Notes under the pieces: model-generated
Told to the model about the DNA's origin: nothing
The model's database searches: none
The model's input: the letters and a program-made list of their open reading frames with translations, nothing else
Shown here: positions 11,402-22,021 of the stretch, one piece after another
How the letters are laid out: every line of letters starts with the position of its first letter
How positions within the stretch are numbered: the stretch's first letter is position 1
Made by a program: the position numbers and the translations under genes
Assembly (NCBI GenBank): GCA_009733575.1
Contig: ML769503.1
Coordinates: forward strand, 1 to 64,000
DNA from: Gymnopus androsaceus JB14
Taxonomy: Eukaryota; Basidiomycota; Agaricomycetes; Agaricales; Omphalotaceae
Reading direction: 5' to 3'
Length of the DNA: 64,000 nucleotides

Positions 11402-11754
11402 CATCAGGAAAAATGGTCTGGGCCCAGGATGACCCCAGGTCACTTAGGCAGCCTAGGTCACCTAGGAATAATGCAAAAACTTTGGACACCTCAGGTATCC
11501 TAGGCTTCCTAGGCCTCCTAAGCCTCCTAGGCATTCTGGGGGCCATCCTGCCGTCCTGAGCTGTCCTGAGGCATCCTGGGGCAACCTGAGGCAACCTGAG
11601 GATACCCTCAGAGTTCCTAGGAGGCTTAGGAGGCTTAGGAGGCCTAGGAGGCTCAGGATACCTGAGGTGTCCAAAGTTTTTGCATTATTCCTAGATGGCC
11701 TAGGCTGCCTAAGTGACCTAGGGTCATCCTGGGCCCAGACCATTTTTCCTGATG
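11402..11754. mobile_element. CCTAGG palindromic element, copy 1
   Basis: A 353-bp near-perfect inverted repeat that starts CATCAGGAAAAATGGTCTGG and ends with its complement. The arms also mirror the word AATGCAAAAACTTTGGACAC. The inner arms are built of about 9-bp units of the form TCCTAGGCN. Four more copies lie at 28011-28284, 31519-31836, 32443-32961 and 33413-33774. No coding content. Class of element unknown; a foldback/MITE origin is inferred. Confidence 0.7.
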
Positions 11755-11757
11755 CAT

Positions 11758-12330
11758 TCAAGTCCTCTTCTTCTTGGGTGGCTGCTTGACATTTGTGTCC
11801 TTGATTCCTCCAGCATCTACATCCTTCTTCCTAGGCTGTCTGCGCTTTCTGGATGGAACCACATCAGTACCATCATCCGTCATGTTCTCAGCCAGGCCTG
11901 GCTTCTGGAACAGGCTCCAGTACATATGACTGCTTCTTGCCTCTGACAGTGGCTTTTGTACCAGAGGGACCCGCCTCATTGGAATTGTCTGCTTTATCCT
12001 CTGTAGTTTGATGACCCTTGGTACCCCTGCCAGAGGTGGTGTGTGGAAGGTTCTGCATTGGACATTGTCACTAGTTGGTTCAAAAAATGTGGGTTGTAAA
12101 GTGCAAGTGAATGCAACCCAGCTGCTTTATACCTTGAGGCCACTTCGGGACAATAGACATAATAGTGACTCACCTGCATTCAGCTTTGACCATCCTTCCT
12201 TACTGTTGTTCTTGTTTTGGTGCACTTGGCAGGGCTTTGTCTTGTTTGAGTGACCCTTATTGTTCCAGCTGTACATATTGCAGGGGTGTGTCACAATATT
12301 CCTTTCTTTCCAACTCCCACAACTCTTCAA
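11758..12330 (-). other. unrecognised minus-strand frames inside the 2.1-kb element
   Basis: Three neighbouring frames on the minus strand: 12127-12330 with a Cys/His/Lys-rich patch (CNMYSWNNKGHSNKTKPC), 11994-12179, and 11758-11979 with a strongly basic end (SRKRRQPRKK and QPPKKKR). A DNA- or RNA-binding remnant is conceivable, for example a decayed internal gene of the surrounding element. I cannot name a family, and the exon chain is not proven. Confidence 0.25.
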
Positions 12331-13226
12331 GTTTCTTCTACTCCAGTGAGTCTTCCAATTACTTCACAGTGTGTGCACATTCAACTGCAGTCTGCAGCCG
12401 CCCAAGTCTGTGCAAGCTCCTACATCTCCTGAACTCGGTAGCAAGATGAGTGGCAATGACTTGGTAAAGTGTGTGACTATACATTAGGTGCCATATCCAA
12501 AGGAGAATATATCTGGTATATGTACAATTTCACTGTTATTTTTTTTTGCTGAAATATAATACTTACAATTCTTTCATCCTTTGAATCTCCTGGATCTCAA
12601 GAATTTTTTCACCATGCATTAAATGCAAAAAGTAGGTTAGTTGAACACAGTTGTTGAGCTGTTGTTTAACTTGGCTTAACGGTTTTTGACCATTTCAAGA
12701 TTGATTGCAATAGGGATGTGTGGTTTAAGGTGCATTCAACGCAAAAAGTTGGGTTGGTCAAACATGATCATTAAACCAATGTCGAACCTGGTTCAATGGC
12801 TGTTTGGGCATCACGGATGGAGATCATTGTTCAGTCAGAATATAGATTAATGACCAGTCTAACCCTGTAAAACAGAGGATAAGAATGCATGATCTGTAAG
12901 GATTAGGACTACTGTTTAACATGTTTAATGTAACCTATACTGGCCTCAAGAGTAGTCCATGTAGATTGTAAAAACAAGTTGCATTGAACACGTTTAACAG
13001 AAATGGCAATTAGCCCCCTCATGTTTAACAAGGCTAACGGTATTTTATACAACTGTGAGCCCCAGACACAGATCTTGTTGACAAATCTAATTACAATTGT
13101 AGGTTTTATATTATTCTACAAATTACTACAGCTGTAAGTACTATCAATTATGAATACCATTAATACAGTATGGCACGCAAACTTCGGGCCCTAAAGCCTC
13201 ATTTGCACTTATTTTGATAGGCGGGA

Positions 13227-13263
13227 ACCCCTTACCCTAACCCCAACCCCTAACCGCTAACCC
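13227..13263 (-). repeat. degenerate telomere-like repeat
   Basis: CCCTAA-type words (CTTACCCTAACCCCAACC) form an imperfect interstitial telomere-like run. It abuts the foldback at 13270-13358. Confidence 0.45.
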
Positions 13264-13269
13264 AGCATG

Positions 13270-13358
13270 TTTGGCAATGCCGGACTAGCTCTCTAATGTT
13301 AGGGTTCACCCTTCAGGCGAACCCTAACGAGAGCTAGCCACGGCATTGCTTGGAAATT
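13270..13358. repeat. 89-bp foldback hairpin
   Basis: GGCAATGCCG, CTAGCTCTC and GTTAGGGTTC on the left are mirrored by GAACCCTAAC, GAGAGCTAG and CGGCATTGC on the right around a short loop. The end word GAGAGCTAGCCA.GGCATTGC recurs at 35184, at the end of the second tRNA-derived repeat copy, so this hairpin is linked to that family. Confidence 0.55.
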
Positions 13359-13620
13359 TAAAAAAAAGTATAACTTAATTAATGTTTTACATTGAGGATT
13401 GAACACTCGCCGCCGCTAGGTACAGCTTATCTCGCCTGTCAGAGATGCTGACAGCGGATACCGTTATGCCATCAGGTGCATGAATGATGTCAATGTAATT
13501 GAAATATATTACATCACTGTTGTTATATGCACTTACAACTGTAATTAATTTGTAGAATAATTAAAAACCTACGACTGTAATCATTAATCAACAATACTGG
13601 TGTCCTAGGTTGCAACTGTG
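13325..13620 (-). repeat. tRNA-derived (SINE-like) repeat, copy 1
   Basis: Read on the minus strand, TGGCATAACGG (near 13462-13472) resembles a pol III box A and GTGTTCAATCC (near 13396-13406) resembles box B at about tRNA spacing. The whole stretch, including flanks, is alignable to 35177-35480: shared GCCATCAGG.GCATG, AACACTC.(C)GCC and AGTTGC words. This suggests a tRNA-derived SINE family. No functional tRNA cloverleaf is evident. Confidence 0.5.
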
Positions 13621-14225
13621 GATGGTTGATCAAATTTCAAAGTGCAGCCTTCAGTAAAATAGTTAAACTTCTTTGACTCACAACTGTTCTCCAAGTCAGC
13701 AAAGATAAATTGCCAAGTTCATCCGAGTCCGAGTCCAGTACAGAGGACACAATGCTTTAGGGGTCCCAAATGCCAGTGATAGAAATTGAAAGTTGAAGAG
13801 CTTGATTAAGCACAACGAGAAAGATCTCATTCTTAGTTGAAGCTTGATTACTCTAAGTCACGGTGACGCTGGATTTGTACTGGATAGATAGATTGTATTC
13901 GAAAGTTGGTATAATCACGCTGACTGAACTTGCATAATTGAGTATGAACCAGGTATACCTAATTGAAGTACATCAATTATACGGCCGACGTATTTAGAAG
14001 AAATTCCGCTGGGCTGTAATCACGTATGATTGCGCATATTGATTATATCAATGCACCGATCATACGCGATACGATCCGGCGGTTTTGCTGATGTACCGTA
14101 ATCTATTTAAGAGTCCATCGGGAGTCCGGGTTATTTCCTAATAAAGTAGTACTAACCAAATATGGAGTCATACCCGTTACACCCAGGCTATTAAGAACCA
14201 AATTGAAACACATGTAGCAACTTGA
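13621..14225. other. stretch without recognisable gene
   Basis: Mixed sequence with short frames only; a GAGTCCGAGTCCAGT direct word repeat lies near 13727. Inverted words GTACATCAATTATACG and CGTATAATTG-like occur around 13920-14100 but form no clear element. Confidence 0.35.
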
Positions 14226-14640
14226 GGATAGTTTCGGGCTTGACAGATACTTGCTAGATGAATGTTCATCATCATTCAGTGGATCGCATCTTTGAACACA
14301 AGCTGGATGAGTTACGAGGTGATGAATTATGATAAGCACGCGGTCGCATTACCTGCCACGGAGATAGGTATTCTCCAATACTGTACTCGTACACACATTG
14401 ACAATCCGATGTAAACTTTCCAGATCATAATCATGATTGAAGGTAGTTCCGGACTTGACAGATACTTACTTACTAATTGAATTATCATCGCCTCTCAGGG
14501 GTTTGCATACTGAACACAATTGAAATATTGGCTGTGAGGGGTTCAAATCATAATAAGCACCTATTATAAGTGACCACATATACTCACCGATGTGTGGAAA
14601 TTTACAATTTCACAGATCGTAATCATGATTGATTGGACTG
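14226..14640 (+). repeat. two-unit diverged tandem duplication
   Basis: A unit starting TAGTTTCGGGCTTGACAGAT at 14230 recurs as TAGTTCCGGACTTGACAGAT near 14445, followed in both by TACTTNCTA, ATCATC, a CAGNGG-TTGCAT word, GAACACAA, TATGATAAGCAC or ATAATAAGCAC, and an AGATCATAATCATGATTGA-like end. Units are about 215 and 190 bp. Non-coding. Confidence 0.55.
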
Positions 14641-15386
14641 GATTGTTGAGTCAAGACTCAGATACTGTATAATTCCGCGCGTTACGGATTGATTTTGATG
14701 GGATTTGTGCTCGGTTACGAATTTTTGGGAGCCACGATCGGACCCCTCTGTTACGCGTTACGCGAGCATCTGGTTGTAAAACTAAAGTAGTCTATTACAA
14801 TAAAGCAAGTACAACACACCATGAATGCAAAAAAAACAAACAAATCTGCTCCTATGAAATTTTGAATGAAAAATGGTCCTTACATAACAAAAGTGTTTAA
14901 ATGACGACGACAATTTGGTACAGGTTACAGCTCTTCCACAGACCCATTCTGAAATGGAGACTGAATAGGTTTGGAGCGCTCCAACGTGTTGCTGAACAGC
15001 TTTATCGCCCCAGGATCCTAAAACGGGGAGATCCGGTGATAATTGTAGCGACAACGAGTCTTCAGAGCTACGGCACTCACATGGCCTTTAAGATTCCTTA
15101 TTCATCTTACTTAGTGCGCACTGTGTTGAGAATTATCCTTCTTTGCCACCTATCTGATTCATTTGATTTGGTCCTGACTCCACGGAGCTCTGTCCTCCAT
15201 TCCAGGAAGGGCATAAAATTTTACGGATATTTGGTGGGTTCTTAGTGGTTTCATCAAGCATTTGGACACGGCGAGTTTGAAATTTGGGATCATGATTCTC
15301 GATTTGACTTGGTACACAGCCAGCCTTAGAACCTGTTATCTTGGGTGAAAAAGAAAAGCGCGCTATCATTGTCCGCATCCCGAGAA
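14641..15386. other. region upstream of first P450; no assured gene
   Basis: Overlapping short frames on both strands (for instance 14901-15245 plus, 14782-15054 minus) have no recognisable domain. It may carry the promoter and leader of the P450 gene that starts at 15387; no TATA element could be chosen with confidence. Confidence 0.35.
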
Positions 15387-17650
15387 TGTTCTATACAATC
15401 TCCATACTGTTTCTCTTTTCTTTAATTACTCTTCTCTCTCTATTAGCACTACACCTCTCACGTCTCCGAGCCTCTATGATTGCGGTAATAGCTAGGTTGC
15501 ATCCTTTCTTTGTGTCCGGCTGACTTTATCACACTGAAATCGCTTGGCACAGGGATATTCCCAAGCAAAGTTCCATCTTTGGTGCAGATTCTCTTCTGAA
15601 CCGATTTATGCCTCCTATTTCCGGTGTTCTCCTTGGTATAGACTACTCGTGGTTAAGCAAATACAAAAGTGCGTTGAGCAATCTCCAAAACAATATTTTC
15701 ACTTTGTCATGTCCTGTCTATAGGGTACCAACAATGGAATGTTCACTTTACGGTGAATACGCATGATACCTACTTAGTATCAAAGGATCGACTCTCAATG
15801 TACATTGCAGATCTCGTTCTGGCCCGGAAGGATTTCTCTGTGGCTTGCAGATGCCAAAGCGATAAAAGTTTGCCTTCCCTTTACACGGATTCCCCACAGA
15901 ATACTCACAACAGTATTTTTTGAACACAGGCAGTTTCTAGCTCCAGACGCAAGTTCCCAAAACCTGTTGATCTTTATGCTGTGTTAGAAGTCTTTGGTCC
16001 CAACATCATATCATCAGAAGATAGCGAGTGGAAGAAATTCAGGAAGATTTCTGGTGCAGCTTTTTCCGATGTAATTTTTTTTCCAACACTACATGTCTCA
16101 AACGATTGAGAGCAGATTTTCAGAGAAATACAAAGCTTGTGTGGGATTCAACATGTGATGTCATGACTACTCTGATGATAGGACCGTGGCGAGGTCAAAC
16201 GTTGATATCTATCGAGCATGTAGACACACTTACCCTACAGGTATGACTGAATCTGTCGGCTTTAATTGAGATACAACTGAAGAATGTCTATAACAGATAG
16301 CATTGTCTGTATTGGCGTCAGCCGGTGAGTCCCGCTTTATATCATCAGAGCTCATCAACTCAATAATCAAAGCTTTCGGAAAACCGACGGAGAGCATTGG
16401 AAGTAGCTCGCATCGAATGTCATTTAGAGATTCACTTCATATGGTAGCCAGCAACATGTGGATAAAGCTAGGATTCCCTAGCTGGATGATCTATATACAT
16501 CCACAGTATCGCTGCATCCTCCAAGCTTTCAATGAATTAGAAGTACGTTCATGATTCCCACTTGTTCACAATGTCTGAGACGTGTTGTCATTCTACTCAG
16601 CAATACATGATAGAAATGATAGCTGACCGGCGAGATGCGGGAAAGGGATCAACAAGCGATGATCTTTTTGGTTTACTATTGGCTGCTAATGAGGAGTACG
16701 ACATCAATTCTCAAGTGAAGCTGAATGATAGAGAGCTCAGAGGTATGTCTTGCTAATTAGCAAGTTGCTATCAAATAACTCTACTAATGTTGTATCTTTG
16801 ATAGGGAACCTGTTTGTCTTTCTTTTAGGGGGCCACGAGGTAAAAGCTATGGTTCCTTTCAGTAGAGTAACTTCAACTTGTTGCTCACAACTTATGGCCT
16901 CGCCCTTCGCTCTTTAGGGAAGTGCTCATACAATGAGTTTTATGTTTGGCCTGCTTGCTCTACATCAGGACATCCAGGATAAGCTCTACCAGAACATTAC
17001 TCAAGTCCTGGGAAGTAGAGACCCAACGTATGAAGACATCAAACACATTCCATATGCCATGGCCATAGTGAATGAGACCCTTCGCCTCTTTCCACCTGTG
17101 AACGTCATTCCCAAACGCAGTGCCGAAGATACGTCACTCATAGTCTGTAACAACGGCGTATCCACAACCATCCCAGTCCCAAAAGGAATGGATGTTTACA
17201 TCGATACAGTGGGACTGCATTACAATCGTGAATTTTTCTTGTGTCTAGAAACACCTCCTCAATAACTTTACGTTTCAGCACAGTACTGGCACGACCCCGA
17301 GAAATTCCATCCTGAAAGGTTCTTGGATGACTGGCCACGGGATGCCTTTCTTCCATTTGGCTCTGGTGAGTCACTGCGGCAGTAAAATATTTTGTTTTCA
17401 GTTGATTGGCTTCTAATAGGTAGTCGGATGTGGCATCGGAAGGAAGTATGTTTTGTTTGTCCTTCCCCCGTCTGTCAGATGCTGACCAGGCTTGTTTATC
17501 GGATGTATCAACAAGGTTTTTTGAAACGGAGGCTCTGGCGGTCTTACTCCTCACCATTAAATATATAAGATAGTACCCAACTTGGAGGCTAAACATGATA
17601 TTTTACAGGCCCGAAATATTCTCACTCTAACGCAAGTCGACGATTGTTAT
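15387..17650 (+). pseudogene. cytochrome P450 (microsomal, fungal), frameshifted near the heme site
   Basis: About twelve short exons give a P450 with an N-terminal anchor (MFYTISILFLFSLITLLSLL), a B-C block (RKFPKPVDLYAVLEVFGPN, then WKKFRKISGAAFSD), the I-helix (FVFLLGGHEGSAHT), the K-helix ExxR (NETLRLFPP), the HDPEKFHPERF block and LPFGSG. It would be an ER-bound monooxygenase; the substrate is unknown. After LPFGSG the frame reads SRMWHRKE instead of the expected CIGRK: one extra G near 17432 displaces the heme-ligand cysteine. A second TA insertion near 17563 puts a stop before the C-terminal block. Both could be decay or assembly error. The I-helix has GS where TT is usual. It lies directly upstream of the CYP51-like gene on the same strand. 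Introns are 45-80 bp with mostly GT-AG borders; the first donor is weak. Confidence 0.75.
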
Positions 17651-18224
17651 TTATTCCTATTCCTGAACGCTTACTTCCCGTCCTACAGTCCGGCCTCAAA
17701 GATTCCTCTCTTACTCCACCATCGCACAGTTTCGAAACTTTGAACTTGAAGGCTGAGAATCCGTGGTATGGTAATTAAACCAACATCTGCCAAGCATTTC
17801 GGCAACAACAAGAGTTGGTGAAGGATGAATAAATATACTACCGTCCATTAGTTCTCTCACCCCTCTATCTTGATTTAGTCCTATTTCTCACTGTCTTCGA
17901 GTCATGCATATTTTCTTATTTATTAATGAACACATATCATTACGAGTATCGTATGTGTATACTCACAGAATCCAACCTTGAAAGAGTTCATTTGCAAAGC
18001 CTGACAGTGGGGTGCTATGCTAAGCATAAGGCATGATGAATTCAACAAATGAGGTGCTTATGACAAATTTTTTAGCACAATTTTCGCAAAGCTCGTTAAG
18101 CGATTTTGTTTGCAGCCAAATGTTCCAACAAAGGGACGTCGAACTGAGTTCAAGGCTCCACCTATTTTAATTTCAATAAAATCAATAATGAGCGTTTTTC
18201 GAAAAACTGTGCTACAAATTTCTA
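17651..18224. other. intergenic, no gene seen
   Basis: 3' region of the P450 and AT-rich intergenic DNA; short frames only. A basic frame at 18110-18325 overlaps the repeat that follows and is not convincing. Confidence 0.4.
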
Positions 18225-18503
18225 ACACGGGAAACAAGTTACCGCAAGTTTGCCGGGGTTACTGTGAACTTAGAGAAAGCCAAAAAAAAAATAGCCTAAT
18301 CTGTAAGTTTTGGAGCTTATTGTAGAACTTATGCGAAACTTACAGAAATGATCTATCAGATCTACCTTATTTTGGAGATTTCTTTCTATAAACTTTGCAT
18401 CAGTTGTTCAGTTGAGGTTCCAAACTTACTGAAGTAATTTCCGCTTGTTTTCTGTAAAATTCAAGGTAATCTTGGCCGACTGACGGTAACTTGCTTCCTG
18501 TGT
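18225..18503. mobile_element. ACACAGGAAGCAAGTTACCG-ended inverted-repeat element, copy 1
   Basis: Left end ACACGGGAAACAAGTTACCG, right end (reverse-complemented) ACACAGGAAGCAAGTTACCG. The inner part is AT-rich and has repeats of AAACTTACAG-like words. A shorter copy with the same ends is at 24615-24765. No transposase. Confidence 0.6.
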
Positions 18504-19517
18504 AAGTGGGCCCATGGGAGACGATCCGAATCACAAACAACTCATCACCGCTAGTGCGTACATCTCGACATCTTACATCCATCTTGTGCTAGTAGTACCA
18601 CCACTCCTCGTAACCCCCGCTATTAACGCTTCACTACTGAACACCGAAAATACAATTGATGTGCAACCGGTCGCGGATGAAGCTAGCGTTGATGAAGACT
18701 CATACTTTCACATCAGCAAAACCTGTATTTTCGCTTAAGGTCTCCAGAGCTTAACAGCTGTCAATCAAGCTGTCAAGAGAGCTCCAGAGCTTGACAGCTG
18801 TCAATCAAGCTGTCAAACTTTTTCAGAGAGCTATTGGGTACCCTTGCTCCAGAGATGCTCCAAAATGCATTGGTTTCTCCAGCAAAAATACAGGTTTTTC
18901 TGATGCAAACTTTTCAAGATCTGGATCTTGGACACAATTTCCACAAAGGTTGTTCAGGAAGGAGTCCAGACAAGGTCCACACTGCATGCAGCAACTGATA
19001 ACTTTTCTCAACAAATGGAAAACTTACATAGAACAGCCAAAATTTGCTGAAAACGGAAGTGTCCAAGCTTATGAAGGATTTTTATACAAAACCTATGGAA
19101 ATATACTACCGATTTTGGGAATTTATTTCCATAAGTTTTTCATACAGTTGTTTTCATAAGGTTGAAACCTTTACGCCCTTTCCGGTTGATTTCCATAAGT
19201 TTTCAATTTGAGCGCTAGACTTATAAATTGCTGCGTGCAGTGCATCACCAACAGGTGATCAACAGAAGTTTACATACTGCCCCTACGCTCCGCTCCCCCC
19301 GATCAAATCTTGCTCAACTGTATGTAATTGGTGCAGTTAAAAGTACTGAGACTCTTGTGATCGGTGACTGGAACAGTCTTGAACAGTGCCTTGATCAACC
19401 ATTTTCGCGGTCCATTCGCTTGGAGCTCCCAGAGCTGATCTAACATGACTTGGAAAATTGGCCCTGCTTCTTATAATAAGCTGTAGGAGATCACTAAGGA
19501 CCATACTTCATTTTTGC
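18504..19517. other. intergenic with direct repeats
   Basis: Contains a direct duplication of TTGACAGCTGTCAATCAAG (18748-18775 and 18790-18816, one mismatch) between CTCCAGAGC words. Beyond it are T-rich segments with ATTTCCATAAGTTTT twice (19125, 19190). Frames such as 18791-19159 have no recognisable domain. The last 100 bp should include the CYP51 promoter. Confidence 0.4.
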
Positions 19518-21352
19518 CATGTCCATTTCAAGTGTTTTATGGTACACAGCTTATCTCCTCTTCTTTGTGATTTTTGGGGTCATCTTCAACGTTCTTCATC
19601 AAATCGTAAGTTGACGATTGGGCCGCACTTGTATAGCTGGATTCAAATGTTATTACAGATACCAGCATCTCGACGTGGTAGTGCCCCGCCCGTCGTATTT
19701 CACATTCTTCCGGTCATAGGCTCTTCCATAGAGTTCGGCAGGAATCCCACTCGGTTTCTTATCAAATATCGCGAGAAGGTACTCTATTTTGCTTTGCTGA
19801 AATGATACCCTGACAAGCAAACTTATTAGTATGGGGACGTCTTCACTTTTGTCATACTAGGTCAAAAACTCACCGCTGTTCTGGGTCCCAAAGGCAACAA
19901 ATTTGTTATGGGCATGAAATCTGAAATATTCAACGCTGAAGACGCGTACGGAGTAAGTCAACTGTTGTATTTAGAAACGGACTAACGGTATATAATGTTC
20001 TCAGAAATTCACAGCGCCAGTTTTTGGAAAAGACGTTGCATTTGATGTGCCCAACGAGGTATTCAAAGAGCAAAAACGATTCCTTTCGTTTGGTCTCTCC
20101 CATTCGAATTTCCGCACATACGTGGGAATAATTGATGAAGAAGTAACCAGTTATCTGAACACTCTTCTGACCGCCAAGGAAGTTGCTCAGGGGGACAATT
20201 GGAAATCATTTGACGCTTACAGTGTCCTTTCGACTCTCAACATTCTCGCAAGTTCTCGGACGCTGCACGGTAAAGAAGTGCGCGAGAGCATCCGCTCCGG
20301 AAGCAAGGTTGTTTCGTATTATGACGAACTGGATGGCAGTCTTGGCCCATTGACGTTTGTGTTTCCCATCTGCCTCTTCCTCAATACCGCCGAAGGGATC
20401 ACGCTCAAAAGCAGTTGAGCGCATTTTACCTTGATATCATTCAGCGTCGCAAGGAGCGCTACAAGAAGATGAAGGATGCCCTCACGGATCCAGAGGAAGA
20501 TTCGGATCTCATTTCCGCCCTTATGAAGCAGAGTTACCGCGATGGAACACCTCTACAGGATCATGTCATAGCGCATTTAATGATCGCACTGCTAATGGCG
20601 GGTCGTCACACGAGTGCGTCCACCGGGGTCTTGGATTCTAGTCTATCTGGCTGTAAATCAGCCCGTCGCAGAAGATTTATACGCTGAGCAGGTGAAGTAC
20701 TTCAGTTCACCCAATGGCATATTGCGTCCTCTTGTATATGACGATATCCGTACGCTCCCTCTGATGAACGCAGTCATAAAGGAGACCCTCCGACTTCAGC
20801 CTCCTATCCATAGCGTTTCTCGGATGGTCCGCCAAGACACACCCGTTCCTGCAGACTGCGGAGTGCTTCCGAAAGGGCAGATAATTATCCCAAAAGGACA
20901 TGTAGTCACCGCATCTCAAGGCGTCAGTCAACTAGACAAGCAACTATGGGATGATGCGGAGAAGTGGAATCCGTACCGATGGCTACAAGGTGGGGATCAC
21001 CATAATGCTGGAAAGCTTGAAAGCACCGATCTGGGTGCCTATCAACCTTTCGGAGGAGGCGGCCACCGATGTATCGGCGAACAAGTAAGTTCAAGTGATA
21101 CATTTAAGCTGGACGAACCGCTTATTGTTCATAGTATGCAATCATGCAATTGACGATCATGGTATCTTGTTTTATCCGTGCGTTCGAGATGCGGATTGAT
21201 TCTGAGCCGAAACGAAAACAATTCGTGAGTTCTCAGCTCACATTTTGAGCCGTATATTTACAGCTTTTCCGGTAGACCACTGTAACTTTGCCGTCTAATA
21301 GTAACATCTATTACAGACGACGATCATAACTTCATAGCTGGACTCGGATTGG
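19518..21352 (+). pseudogene. ERG11: sterol 14-alpha-demethylase-like P450 (CYP51), two frameshifts
   Basis: This reads as a CYP51: N-terminal anchor MSISSVLWYTAYLLFFVIFG, proline-rich hinge, YGDVFTFVILGQKLT, then FGKDVAFDVPN and EQKRFLSFGLS, LPLPQYRRRDHAQKQLSAFY, I-helix AGRHTSASTG, ExxR in KETLRLQPP, and heme motif FGGGGHRCIGEQ with its cysteine. CYP51 removes the 14-alpha methyl group of lanosterol or eburicol in the ER. Exons are separated by about 50-bp introns. Two single-base problems break the frame: one base missing near 20368 before LPLPQYRR, and one extra G in GGGG at 20625-20628. After the heme exon the tail is short and meets TAG in the last exon. Homopolymer sequencing error is a real alternative to pseudogenisation. 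ERG26-like and another P450 flank it. Confidence 0.8.
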
Positions 21353-22021
21353 AAATTAACTTGAGCAATGGTATGCATCTAAGTAGGCGTATAATTATTG
21401 ATGTTTCATTCCTGTACATTCCTGTATGTCACATGTATCGTGATTCAGCCCATCTGCAAACGGCAGGGTAGCTACCAGCACTACGCGACTCTACGCGAGC
21501 TACACTGCTTACGTAGACTAGCTACGGCGGTCTACAGAAGCTCGCGTAGCACTCGTAGCAGAAACTGCTTTCCAGATGCCTCCGTCCAACCGTCCCACAA
21601 ACTTGTCCATCCAATTCGCTTAATTCTACGACTACTAAATACATTAGTAAAACAGTAGGAAAACACGTTATCGCATTTTTGTGCAGTAGGCTGTGCGGAT
21701 ATATATATAGAGGCCGAATGTGATCCATTGAATCGTTTACTGGGATGGCCAGCTGCATCCAGACCATAAGGTATAATATTAACATAATGAACTTCGCCCG
21801 ATTCAAGGATACATTTGGAGAATAGTCCTGTCAGTGAATTTGGCATCATTCTTCGAATTCCTCTACCAGTTTAATTGTGGGCGCTTGTCTACGGCCTGCC
21901 GACACAGCCTACCGATTAAGATTTCGGCTGACCTGCAGAAGGGCAATGTGTATACAAGGCTTTGATCTTTCGCCGCTCTTTCCCCCTCCTTCAGTTTGTT
22001 TCTTCGCCCTCAACTCTCAAC
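21353..22021. other. CYP51-ERG26 intergenic region
   Basis: Contains a CTACG/CGTAG-rich self-complementary patch (21470-21560) and short frames on the minus strand with no recognisable domain. The last 60 bp before 22022 are pyrimidine-rich (CTTTCCCCCTCCTTC), typical of a fungal promoter/leader. Confidence 0.45.

Larger units (their letters stand above)
10903..13040. mobile_element. 2.1-kb element with ~50-bp terminal inverted repeats
   Basis: The left end contains TTGTTAAACATAAGGGGGTC and the right end, reverse-complemented, TTGTTAAACATGAGGGGGCT; the inverted match extends about 50 bp to TTTCTGTTAAA and GTGTT with roughly ten mismatches. Inside each end (10960-11290 and 12640-13000) the sequence is crowded with GTTCAAC, TTGAACA and GTTTAAC words in both orientations, like subterminal transposase-binding arrays. 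The middle holds minus-strand frames (11758-11979, 11994-12179, 12127-12330), one with a basic KKKR-rich tail, that I cannot identify. A CCTAGG palindrome (11402-11754) is nested inside. Superfamily unknown. Confidence 0.55.

Noticed and set aside
11283..11761. Minus frames rich in LGLLSLLG and RRLRRPRK repeats
   Set aside because: They are translations of the CCTAGG palindromic element.
14901..15245. 114-residue plus frame upstream of the first P450
   Set aside because: Overlaps opposite-strand frames of similar size and lacks protein-like pattern; probably random.
18791..19159. 122-residue plus frame upstream of CYP51
   Set aside because: Starts inside a direct DNA repeat, has no recognisable domain and no intron support.
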